From: Doris montereyensis
Lineage: Eukaryota > Mollusca > Gastropoda > Nudibranchia > Dorididae
Direction of reading: 5' to 3'
Assembly (NCBI GenBank): GCA_037039925.1
Contig: JAXRKP010000980.1
Coordinates: 15,001 to 79,000, forward strand
Length of the DNA: 64,000 bases
Shown here piece by piece: positions 50,272 through 60,896 of this stretch. A program made the position numbers and the translations under genes. The number at the start of each line of letters is the position of its first letter. Within the stretch, counting starts at the first letter, position 1. The notes under the pieces were generated by a model. The model worked only from the letters and a program-made list of their open reading frames with translations, searched no databases and was not told the origin of the DNA.

Positions 50272-52177
50272 TCAGTCCATTTCTTCTACAGTAGGCCTAT
50301 AGTGATTTTGTCCATTAGATGCTGGCCCACTGGAACCTTGAGAATGGAGCTTCATCATCACAGGAGATGTCAACTTCTGCAGATCTTCCAACTGACTTTC
50401 AAACTCTTCTTCTCTGCCAAGGAATTACCATCCAGCCATTTCCAAACTTTCGTTACAAGCAGACTTCACTTTCTCTTGCTCTTCTGGTGACAGTTTTCCT
50501 TCTGCCGTTTCAACAGCCTGCTTAACATTGAAAATATAGCTTTCTAGATTGTTCTGAGCTGTCACACGATCTCTATGTTTCTCATCCTCTTCTTTGTATT
50601 TCTCTGCCTCCGAAACCATTCTGTCAATGTCTTCCTGGCTCAGACGCCTCGGTCATTCTTGATGGTGATATTTTTAGTCTTGCCGGTGCTGTTGTCTTTG
50701 GCTGTAACATTCAGGATTCCATTGGCGTCAATATCTAAAGTCACTCAACCTTTTGGCACGCCGGCGAGGAGCTGGGGAATGCCCGAAAGTTCAAATCGTC
50801 CCAAGATGTTGTTGTCTTTAGTCATAGCCCGTTTCTCCTTCATAAACTTGGATTTCCACTCCTGGCTGGTTGTCAGCGTAGGTGGTGAAACTTTCTGAGG
50901 CCTTTGTGGGAATAGTCGTGCCTCGTTTAACGATGGACGTCATCACACCACCAGCAGTTTCAATGCCCAGGACAGAGGGGCAACGTCCACCAGGAGAACA
51001 TCTTTGATGGTGTCACTTTGGACTCCAGTCAGGACAGCGGCCTGGACAGCAGCACCATAGGCAACGGCTTCATCTGGGTTGATGGATTTGTTCAATTCTT
51101 GCCGTTGAAGAAGTCCGAGAAGTTTCTGGATCTTGGGAACTCTGGTAGATCCACCTACTAACACCACCTCTTGAATTCTGCTCTGGTCTAACTTGGCGTC
51201 TCGCAAGGCTGTTTCAACCGGTTCCTGAGTTGATCGGAACAGATCTGAACACAACTCTTGAATCGGGCTCTGGTAATCTTGCTGTAGAAGTCCATACCTT
51301 CAAATATAGCATCAATCTCCAGAGAGGCTTCTGTACTGTTTGACAAAGTTCTCTTGGCTCTCTCACAGGCTGTGCGAAGACGTCTTACAGAGCGAGCATT
51401 TTTACTCAAGTCTTTGCCGTGTTTCCCCTCTTGAATTCCTGTATAAAGTGGCTAACCAGACGGTTATCAAAGTCCTCTCCCCCAAGTGAGTATCTCCAGC
51501 CGTAGATTTCACTTCAAACAGGGAGCCTTCATCGATTGTCAGAACACTGACATCAAAAGTGCCACCCCTAAATCAAAAATCAAAACGTTTTTCTCTCCTG
51601 TCTGTCCCTTGTCCAGACCATAGGCCAGAGCTGCTGCTGTTGGTTCATTGATGATTCGCAGAATGTTCAGACCTGCGATAGCCCCAGCATCTTTGGTAGC
51701 TTGTCTCTGAGAGTCATTGAAATAGGCCGGTACTGTGACAACAGCATCTGTCACAGTCTGACCCAGGTAGGCTTCAGCAGTTTCCTTCATCTTAGTTAGG
51801 ACCATTGAGCTGATTTCTTCAGGGGCGAACGTTTTTGTTTCTCCTTTGTACTCAGCCTGTATCTTTGGTCGTCCGTCAACATCCACTACTTTGAAAGGCC
51901 AGTGTTTGGTGTCGGCCTTGACTGTGGGATCGTTGAACTTTCTACCGATGAGTCGTTTGGCATCGAATACGGTGTTGGTGGGGTTGAGGGCTGCCTGGTT
52001 CTTGGCTGCATCTCCCACAAGTCGCTCTGTGTCAGAGAATGCCACATAACTGGGGGTCGTCCTGTTGCCTTGGTCGTTGGCGATGATTTCCACCTTGCCG
52101 TGTTGGAACACACCTACACAGGAATAGGTGGTGCCAAGGTCAATGCCGATGGCTGGACCTTTATTTGGTTGTCTCAT
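50272..52177 (-). CDS. HSP70: Cytosolic heat-shock protein 70 (minus-strand copy)
   Basis: HSP70 is an ATP-driven chaperone that binds unfolded segments with J-domain partners. Start ATG at 52175-52177 directly follows an acceptor (TCTTCAG), giving [20 protein letters not shown]. The nucleotide-binding domain shows signature 1 [35 protein letters not shown] and signature 3 [14 protein letters not shown]. The C-terminal part shows [13 protein letters not shown] and ends PTVEEMD then TGA. The 1,906-bp span fits the ~640 residues usual for the family. Frame breaks include C4 at 51565-51568, where the plus-strand copy has the full run. The terminal EEMD differs from the standard EEVD. Nearly identical to the plus-strand gene 3 kb away. 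Confidence 0.95.
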
Positions 52178-52278
52178 CTGAAGACGGGAGGAATTACAAA
52201 ACATGTACTTAAAATATGTATGACAGTATTTTTTTTAAAAAGAAGTAAAAATGGAAAAAAATTATGGAGAATGATAAC

Positions 52279-52389
<111 letters not shown>

Positions 52390-53596
52390 ATTGTTACTGT
52401 AGTGTATGTCTAGATCTAGATCTAGTTTTGCTCACTTGTGGCATGGGTTTGAGATGAATTACGCCAACCACCTCCTTAGTCTTAAGTATAAATTTGAACT
52501 CTCTTAGTCTCAGTTGAGATGAAAAGCATGAGATGATGTGTGCAATATTTTGTATAGAATACAGATCTGCATTGTATGACAGTTATTTGCATTATTATGT
52601 GACAAGAAGCTCATAAAATTAGCCACTGAAACGGAGACAGAGGAGAGGGAGATAGACAGACAAACAGAGACAGACCTGAGACAATGTGAAGGTCAAGAGG
52701 AGACAGACAGAGCAGACTGCCAAACGAAGGATACAGAGTAAAAACAGTAAAAAAATAGACAGAGCCACAGGATATTAAAGAAAGGTAAAGGTTATAAAAT
52801 CAAGGTCTAAAAATCAACTCAACAAAGTAAGTGAGTCTTAGGTCTAACAACAAAAAAACCTGTAGTGCATGACTTATAAAAGACAATTATTACATGTAGA
52901 TCTATGTATAATGTTTTATCTAGTAGAATATAAGTTAAAGGTAGATCTAGATCTATTTAATATCTTTATTTATTAAAATCTCATTTACAGTACGTAGATC
53001 CACATGCATTTCAATAAACAATTAAATTGGTTAATTGTTAGGTAGTTTGAATACAATATTAGGCTACTTCGTGGCTATTATTATTTTCGGATTGTCTATT
53101 CCGTCACTGAACAAAATAAAACAGCCAATTAATTCAAAACAAAAATAAAAACAGAAAGACGGTAAACGCAGTACACTCAAATCACACACGCTTTATTTAT
53201 ATAAAAAAAGAATGCGATAAATGATTCAAGGTAGCTAGAGCTATCTAATCAAGATTAAGGTGAAAAACGACAATAAATTCAATAAATGACAATTCCACCA
53301 GTAAAGACAGGACAAACACGTGACGCTTTGCGGTATAATCCTTTGTCAAACAACAAACAAAAAATATCTAGAATCTCGATCTAAACACTAACTTACTAGA
53401 TCTATTATAACTAAGGCATCACTTGGTGCGATGTCAGAAGAAAACAGAAAGCATGATGGAAGAAAGAAAACGACGGTGATAATAAGAATGAGTACAAGGG
53501 AAAGTGAAGAATATTTAAGAAGCGAGAATGGAAGTTTCAGATCTAGAAAAAAAGAATGAAATAAAACTATAAAAATAAGTAGAATCTAAGTAATAA

Positions 53597-53600
<4 letters not shown>

Positions 53601-53690
<90 letters not shown>
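53601..53690 (+). repeat. (GA)n microsatellite
   Basis: About 45 GA repeats near the donor end of the inferred 5' intron of the minus-strand HSP70. Confidence 0.97.
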
Positions 53691-53692
<2 letters not shown>

Positions 53693-53836
53693 AATCTAGC
53701 TCTATCATAATAAAGATTTTTGTTAAAACTAGATTTCTAGATCTCGCATTGATAATGATATCTATGATTTAGATCTAGATTCTAGATCTAGTCTAGTGGT
53801 TTTAAATTTACCAAAGATCTCATTCTCAGTCCTTAC

Positions 53837-54130
53837 CTTTGACTTAGTGTTGCTTTTGAATGGGGTTGATTGGTTGAAGTTTCGTGTAGATACAATTTTC
53901 ACCACTTTTAAATCTTGTTGAATGTTTTTTCCTTGTGAAATGTTTGCACAGAATTTGAAGATTCGGATCTAACATCATTTTGCCAGAGCACTCAGTTTTA
54001 TGTTGTTTTAGAGAAAATACCGAGAACAACGTCGATGTTTCCAAACCACTCAATAGCATTCTCAAAGTTTCGAGAAAGGTTGTAATAGGGTCAATCTATA
54101 AATAAATCAGTCTGTGATTGGTTGTACCTC
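53837..54130 (-). promoter_or_regulatory. HSP70: Inferred promoter and 5' UTR exon of HSP70 (minus)
   Basis: Read on the minus strand it has CCAAT (54117-54121), a TATTTATA box (54097-54104), then TTTCTCGAAAC (about 54066-54078), which contains the inverted heat-shock pentamers TTC and GAA. About 220 bp follow before the donor at 53836. The transcription start is not determined. Confidence 0.55.
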
Positions 54131-54185
54131 GGTTTTACCCAAATTATTAATAGAAACTAAACAAACGTCGTGTGAAGATTTCTAC

Positions 54186-54290
54186 ATTGTTCGAGAAATG
54201 TCGATAGAGTGATCAGTGTGACTGATCAAGAATCTTCTCGAAACAGGTGGCTCGACAATATATAAAGGCTGATATTTTGAACGATGGGAT
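54186..54290 (+). promoter_or_regulatory. HSP70: Heat-shock promoter of HSP70 (plus)
   Basis: TTCGAGAA (54190-54197) and a three-pentamer heat-shock element GAATCTTCTCGAA (54230-54242) lie just upstream of TATATAAA (54259-54266). Alternating GAA/TTC pentamers are the binding site of heat-shock factor trimers, so stress induction is expected. Transcription probably starts near 54290. The same promoter in decayed form is at 41581. Confidence 0.85.
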
Positions 54291-54437
54291 AGGTCACTGA
54301 CACAGCAATTGCAGCGAGTGGAACATTTTCTAAAGTACGTCCGAAAACGCGGGACGATCTACAACTACCACTAACTAGATTAGATCTTAGATCTATTATT
54401 ACTTTTAATTTCATCGAGGAAGAAAATCGCTGAAAAG

Positions 54438-55007
54438 GTAGGTCTTGTATTTTCGGACTCAATTCGCAATTTGAATATTAAAGAAGGTTTCAGCTTCCTT
54501 CCTGATTTATTGTTAATCTTTGAAAACATCTTATTATGATTTATTTGATTAGTTTACCGTTGCAATGAAATAATATCTTTTGCTGTAAAGAAGTATCACA
54601 CACGAGTTTTCTTTATCTTTTAACTTAGCCGTCGCCGTGTTCAAAGTTACACATAAAGCTTTAACTGTGATTACTGTGATGACATAAACTGTATAATTAT
54701 GATATAATAATATTAAAATATATTTATATTCATGGTTGCTTCTATTCTATGCCTGCCTGTCTGTCTAGGCCTATGACAGGCGGTTAGTGGGAGGTACTGG
54801 TAAGCCCTTCTTGTTCTAATCTCTTTCAGTCTATCTCTTACGCTTACGGTTGTATCTCCTTTTTGCTGTTTTCTTTTACATCAACATGAAATCGACGCAT
54901 AAGGTGTACAGGGCAATATTTCAATAAAAAGTCTATCTATATCTATCTGTCTACCTGCCCATCTGTTTGTCTTGGTCTCCTCTTCCTCTCTGTCTCTCTT
55001 TTAACTC

Positions 55008-55056
<49 letters not shown>

Positions 55057-55173
55057 TTATCTCTCTCTCTCATCATTACATTATTGTTCTCATATTCAAT
55101 TACATAATACATCCATATATATGCTTTATCATTTTATAATCTAAGTGCATCTTTTGTAATTCTTTTTCTCCAG
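54438..55173 (+). other. HSP70: 5' UTR intron of HSP70 (plus)
   Basis: Donor GTAGGT after CTGAAAAG and acceptor TTTTTCTCCAG directly before the ATG. It contains a family D repeat (54770-54935) and short CTGT/CT repeats (55009-55070). The minus-strand copy has an intron at the same place relative to its ATG. Confidence 0.8.
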
Positions 55174-57095
55174 ATGAGTCAAAGAAACAGAGGTCCGGCT
55201 ATCGGCATTGACCTTGGCACCACCTATTCCTGTGTAGGTGTGTTCCAACATGGCAAGGTGGAAATCATCGCCAACGACCAAGGCAACAGGACGACCCCCA
55301 GCTATGTGGCGTTCTCTGACACAGAGCGACTTGTGGGAGACGCAGCCAAGAACCAGGCAGCCCTCAACCCCACCAACACCGTATTCGATGCCAAACGACT
55401 CATCGGTAGAAAGTTCAACGATCCCACAGTTGAGGCCGACACCAAACACTGGCCTTTCAAAGTAGTGAATGTTGACGGACGACCAAAGATACAGGCTGAG
55501 TACAAAGGAGAAACAAAACGTTTGCTCCTGAAGAAATCAGCTCAATGGTCCTAACCAAGATGAAGGAAACTGCTGAAGCCTACCTGGGTCAGACTGTGAC
55601 AGATGCTGTGGTTACCGTGCCGGCCTATTTCAATGACTCTCAGAGACAATCTACCAAAGATGCTGGGGCTATTGCAGGTCTGAACATTCTGCGAATCATC
55701 AATGAACCAACAGCAGCAGCTCTGGCCTATGGTCTGGACAAGGGACAGACAGGAGAGAAAAACATTTTGATTTTTGATTTAGGGGGTGGTACTTTTGATG
55801 TCAGTGTTCTGACAATCGATGAAGGCTCCCTGTTTGAAGTGAAATCTACGGCTGGAGATACTCACTTGGGGGAGAGGACTTTGATAACCGTCTGGTTAGC
55901 CACTTTATACAGGAATTCAAGAGGAAAACAAGGCAAAGACTTGAGTAAAAATGCTCGCTCTGTAAGACGTCTTCGCACAGCCTGTGAGAGAGCCAAGAGA
56001 ACTTTGTCAAACAGTACAGAAGCCTCTCTGGAGATTGATGCTATATTTGAAGGTATGGACTTCTACAGCAAGATTACCAGAGCCCGATTTGAAGAGTTGT
56101 GTTCAGATCTGTTCCGATCAACTCAGGAACCGGTTGAAACAGCCTTGCGAGACGCCAAGTTAGACAAGAGCAGAATTCAAGAGGTGGTGTTAGTAGGTGG
56201 ATCTACCAGAGTTCCCAAGATCCAGAAACTTCTCTCGGACTTCTTCAACGGCAAAGAATTGAACAAATCCATCAACCCAGATGAAGCCGTTGCCTATGGT
56301 GCTGCTGTCCAGGCCGCTGTCTGACTGGAGTCCAAAGTGACACCATCAAAGATGTTCTCCTGGTGGACGTTGCCCCTTTGTCCCTGGGCATTGAAACTGC
56401 TGGTGGTGTGATGACATCCATCGTTAAACGAGGCACGACTATTCCCACAAAGGCCTCAGAAAGTTTCACCACCTACGCTGACAACCAGCCAGGAGTGGAA
56501 ATCCAAGTTTATGAAGGAGAACGGGCTATGACTAAAGACAACAACATCTTGGGACGATTTGAACTTTCGGGCATTCCCCAGCTCCTCGCGGCGTGCCAAA
56601 GGTTGAGGTGACTTTAGACATTGACGCCAACGGAATCCTGAATGTTACAGCCAAAGACAACAGCACCGGCAAGACTAAAAACATCACCATCAAGAATGAC
56701 CGAGGGGCGTCTGAGCCAGGAAGACATTGACAGAATGGTTTCGGAGGCAGAGAAATACAAAGAAGAGGATGAGAAACACAGAGATCGTGTGACAGCTCGG
56801 AACAATCTAGAAAGCTATATTTTCAATGTTAAGCAGGCTGTTGAAACGGCAGAAGGAAAAACTGTCACCAGAAGAGCAAGAGAAAGTGAAGTCTGCTTGT
56901 AACGAAAGTTTGAAATGGCTGGATGGTAATTCCTTGGCAGAGAAAGAAGAGTTTGAAAGTCAGTTGCAAGATCTGCAGAAGTTGACATCTCCTGTGATGA
57001 CGAAGCTCCATTCCCAAGGTTCCAGTGGGCCACCACCTAATGCCAATGAACAGAGTGGATCGAATGATGGGCCTACTATAGAAGAAGTTGACTAA
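55174..57095 (+). CDS. HSP70: Cytosolic heat-shock protein 70 (plus-strand copy)
   Basis: Starts [20 protein letters not shown] and carries all three HSP70 signatures (IDLGTTYS near residue 10; [14 protein letters not shown] near 200; [14 protein letters not shown] near 340), the linker-side block [11 protein letters not shown] in shifted frame, a helical lid region ([13 protein letters not shown]) and the cytosolic terminus EEVD that binds TPR co-chaperones. Seven frame breaks all sit in short homopolymers: A4 55515, G5 55868, A4 55925, C 56321, C4 56576, G4 56704 and A5 56857. Their net effect is minus one base, which turns the 1,922-bp span into 1,923 bp, exactly 640 residues plus stop. 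Taken as one intact gene with consensus errors. Confidence 0.96.
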
Positions 57096-57620
57096 TGTGA
57101 AGACTGATAAATATTGCTTCTACTGTTATTGATTTTTTGGTGGGCTTTTCTATGGAAAACTGTATAATATCCTAATAACCGCATTTTAGTTTTATCGTAT
57201 GAGGCCCGTTTACTTTGACATGTTGTTAATTTATTTTTTATAAGAATCTTTTACATAACACTTTACTTTTACGTACGTACCATATTTTCAAATGTCTCAA
57301 TAACCGTTGTAACTTCTATGTTTGCATGTCATTGTCTATGAATTATGATTATTAACTGCAACTGAAACGCAAATAATATTTTACCAGTATGCGTTTTACA
57401 TATTTGTATTGTTGCTTGCTATGCATCATAATATTGATCTTAGGAAATGAACAACGTTATTGAGTGACAAAGAAGTTGAAAACTTCCTTCTACAACATTT
57501 AATACTATAAATTATTTATGACTGTGATAATAGATATTGATAATGATATCCAAACCTGTGGCATAAACTTTGATGAACAAGTTGTATTATGTATATTGGA
57601 TTTTATACTATAGAAAGACA

Positions 57621-57626
57621 AATAAA
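57621..57626 (+). other. Polyadenylation signal of HSP70 (plus)
   Basis: AATAAA about 525 bp after the stop codon, the first such hexamer found downstream. A second is near 58098. Confidence 0.6.
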
Positions 57627-58429
57627 AGCCTTAAGAATCAAAGCACTGTACATTGCCAATTAATTCAATAGGCATATCAAGCAGAGTTGTGTGTATTACT
57701 AGCCTATTGTATGCAATCCCACTCATAATCTTATACTTATTGCTAGTTTGTGTCTGTTGTGGGTTTTTTAATGAACCCCCCCCCACACATTAAGCTGTTA
57801 AACAATTATTAACACTGGTAAGACTGGGTGTTATTTAAAGTAGGCAGTTACGGTACATGTTGTTAACTGACTGTGTTGTATAAATTCAAGTTTCTGCACA
57901 TTGTATAGAAATAGTGTCAGTCACGAACAGTGAATTAAATGAGCTTGTCATGTTAGCCATGTGAAATCTACCTAGACTGTTGCTCTTTGGCAATGCCTTT
58001 GTAAATTGGTAAACAACAGACATGTAGTGTATCAGTATCAGTAGTACAACTACAATATTATATTATCATCATGTAATTACCATGAGCTATGTTGAAATAA
58101 AAATGTTACACAATTTTTACATACAAGTTGTGGTACATGTACTTCACTGTAATCATGTGTTTGAAAATAATTTATAATATGTACACTATTTGTTTATTTT
58201 TTGGTTCATGTTTAGTATTGTTTAGGTGTGTTTTTGTGTGACGTTAGAACGAGATGAAGAGAGACTACCACCACTACCAGTAGTTTACTAAATCAATTAA
58301 TTTGTCCAGTGGTGGAGGAAATGCCACTCCTGTCTCTGTGCTTTCTCTCTCTGTGAGTGTGACTCTTTGGGAGGATTACCTCTGTGTGTGTGTTTATCCT
58401 CTTCTGCCTCTGTAAAAAAAAGTAAGTAA

Positions 58430-58765
58430 GAGTAAACAATGTTCCTTCAAGGCTATTACGGCTCATAGAGCCGCAGGTTAACCCAGTTTCTATAGCGTGA
58501 AGCTGAACAGGTGATACTATTTTTTTCTCTTTAATACGGTAATCACCCCCTAGACTGGGACTCTAGTCTGACGTGACAGATTTTTAATTTTGCTCCCAAA
58601 CTAGTGCTTGTTGTAACATGGCATTTGCGCCTGGGTCGAAAGTGGTGAAAATGCATGTTAAGTGTCTTCCCCAAGGAACACGTCGGATTGGGTTTGCCAG
58701 GATTCGAACTCAAGACCTCATGATTCCAAGTCTGGCAGCCAAACCACTCGGCCCCCTGTCTCAAT
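58430..58765 (-). mobile_element. SINE family A, minus orientation
   Basis: Well preserved. Read on the minus strand: tRNA-like head GGGGCCGAGTGGTTTGGCTG and GAGTTCGAATCCTGG (a near-perfect B box), body CATTTTCACCACTTTCGACC, GTTTGGGAGCAAAATTAAAA, and tail CCTTGAAGGAACATT. Head similarity is to Leu/Ser-type tRNAs. Confidence 0.85.
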
Positions 58766-59411
58766 ACATAACATAACTAAATGTGTGTGTTGCCCTCCAC
58801 AACTTGTATAACACTAGATTAACACCATGAAGAAAAAATACACAATGATATGGAGAGAAAAACAAACCCAACATAAACAAAGTTTTCTAGTTCTAACTTC
58901 TATTGATGCTTTCAATTAGATCTACTGTCACTGTCAATTGCCAAAGTCCCACAAGAACGTGTAAAAAGTGCTTTCTATCTACTACATGTACTACTACTAC
59001 AACTACATGTACTACTACATACTACTACTACTACTAAGATTACCTATCGACATGAATTATCTCAGTTGACCTATCGGTCAGACTATATATATATATATAT
59101 ATATATTATAGACTATAGATCTGTATCAAGCCAGTGAATAATAGCTATCACTACCACCCAGTCTATCTCCCTGTTATAAATATAATTGTAATTCATAAAC
59201 TATCACAATCTGTGACGGAGCTCCGTATTTATGTTAATTTTCGCCAAAATCAATGTGATTCCCAATAGTGATACTATTACTACTACATGCACTAATGTAG
59301 TAAAAGTTCTCATAACAACGCAGTCACGACTCACACACCATAGACCTAGAGTATATATCCCCATTACGATAGCATGTATAAAGTGGAACATGTGATAATA
59401 TGGGTGCCGCT

Positions 59412-59456
59412 ATTCCGGTTCAAACCGGAATTCCGTTTTGACAGATTCTGTCAAAA
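59412..59456. repeat. Two adjacent perfect inverted repeats
   Basis: ATTCCGGTT-CA-AACCGGAAT (59412-59431) is followed five bases later by TTTTGACAGA-T-TCTGTCAAAA (59436-59456). Both are perfect, with 9- and 10-bp arms and minimal loops. Confidence 0.92.
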
Positions 59457-59711
59457 AATCTCCGGTTTGGCGATGTTCTCAAATAGTCGAAATCTTTTCT
59501 TTTCCTTCTTTTACATTGTACAATAGGTGCAATGTGTGCCTATGTGGGAGCATTTTCAGGTTTGGCAAAATTGAAAATTTAAAGTTCAGGTTTTAGTGAC
59601 CTCGGTGCTGGCACCCATGTGTGACAATATTGCTCTCTGACATGCTGCTTGACTGTCGCCAGTATTTTCTTACCGTTGATGCCTTGATTTATTGATTTAC
59701 TCACATCACAT

Positions 59712-59925
59712 CCGCAACTAAGGTGATCTGGGTTTTTTTTTTTAAATTATGCCCAAAATGCCCTATAAACGCCAAGGGATCTTTAACGTGCACAAAGTGT
59801 TATCATCTGCACTGTGATTTGCACGTTGAACCTCTTTTTTATCGTCCGTCTCCGATTGACGGGTCTCAAACCCACTACCTTTTGGTTGAGAGGCTGACAC
59901 CTTACCTCTGGACCACCGAGTCCCC
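59712..59925 (-). mobile_element. SINE family C
   Basis: On the minus strand it starts with a tRNA-like head GGGGACTCGGTGGTCCAGAG with B-box-like GTGGGTTTGAGACCC, then the body with CGGAGACGGACGATAAAAAA and CAAATCACAGTGCAGATGAT. Other copies are at 4080-4355 and 16060-16640, with plus-strand head fragments at 7690-7800. Confidence 0.78.
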
Positions 59926-60209
59926 TGTGTTTCTTACAAGAACACAACTACATATGTAAGAGTAAAGGAGGGCTCAAAGAGAGGGTACAAAGAAATCACT
60001 ACTGATCTAGTGTCTTTTATTTTATGATAAAGAAAAATAGCTCTGAGTCTGAGCGAGTTGTTTCATTCTCATTTCTACTGGAGTAGCATATTAAAAGTTT
60101 TTAATGAAACTTCATCCATTCACTTTCTTTACTTTTAGATCAAACAAACAACAGTGAGGCAAGGGACATGTCGAAAGGGAAGGAAATCTAAATCACATAA
60201 AATAATATT

Positions 60210-60405
60210 AAAAACCCTATAGGAACACAGGCGAGATAAACACAAGAGGAATAAACAGAAAAAAATATTGGCCATCATGAGGATTGAACCTACGACATCT
60301 AAGCGTCGGCAGCCATTGCTTCGCCATGAAAGAAAAGAAAGCGTGCTACTGCTACCTACCAACTGAGCTAACTACGCTCCTTTGTTCCAATGGGGTTTTA
60401 TTTAA
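60210..60405 (-). mobile_element. SINE/MITE-like element (family B), best preserved
   Basis: The minus strand begins CCCCATTGGAACAAAGGAGC and has a clear pol III type promoter: GTAGTTAGCTCAGTTGGTAG (A box region) and GTAGGTTCAATCCTCATGAT (B box). It ends in TTTATCTCGCCTGTGTTCCT and ATAGGG, inverted relative to the start. Head similarity is to tRNAs with a TTAGCTCAGTTGGTAGAG start. Confidence 0.75.
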
Positions 60406-60896
60406 ATCAGTATATGTCAGCCTTATTTTGGCCCATGCATCCAATTCACTGTGAGTAGTGTGACTATACGAACACACACCAAACATTCGCTTGGTGGTAT
60501 CGTGAGCCCGTTTCCCGCACAAACGTGTACTTATTCTTACCCAACACCCGATTTGGTTGCATCACTCCTATTGCACCTACATACATGTATAGCACATTGC
60601 CTTGTGGTTACTTGGATTGAGTGAAGGGGCGGTCAGCCACCACACGAGAGCAGATGGAAGAAATTTTATGGCAGCCATAAAGCTCATCACACGCACAAAC
60701 GACAACTATCACTAACGTATGAGCACGAATGGTTGGTGGAAACACAGCAAGGGCCCAGATAAGAAATAAATTTGTACGTGTGTATAATGCACAATACCAC
60801 ACGAACGCGGATGTTTGGTTGTGTACGTACGATTAGTCAACTGTCAAAATGGCAAACGTCTCTTAATAGACAGCATAACATTGACAATGACAATCA

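Larger units (their letters stand above)
57630..60896. other. Intergenic region between HSP70 and the RNASEH2B-like gene
   Basis: Holds a SINE-A copy (58430-58765), ACT and AT microsatellites (58980-59040, 59084-59106), two perfect inverted repeats (59412-59456), a SINE-C copy (59712-59925) and a family B element (60210-60405). I see nothing coding. Confidence 0.6.
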
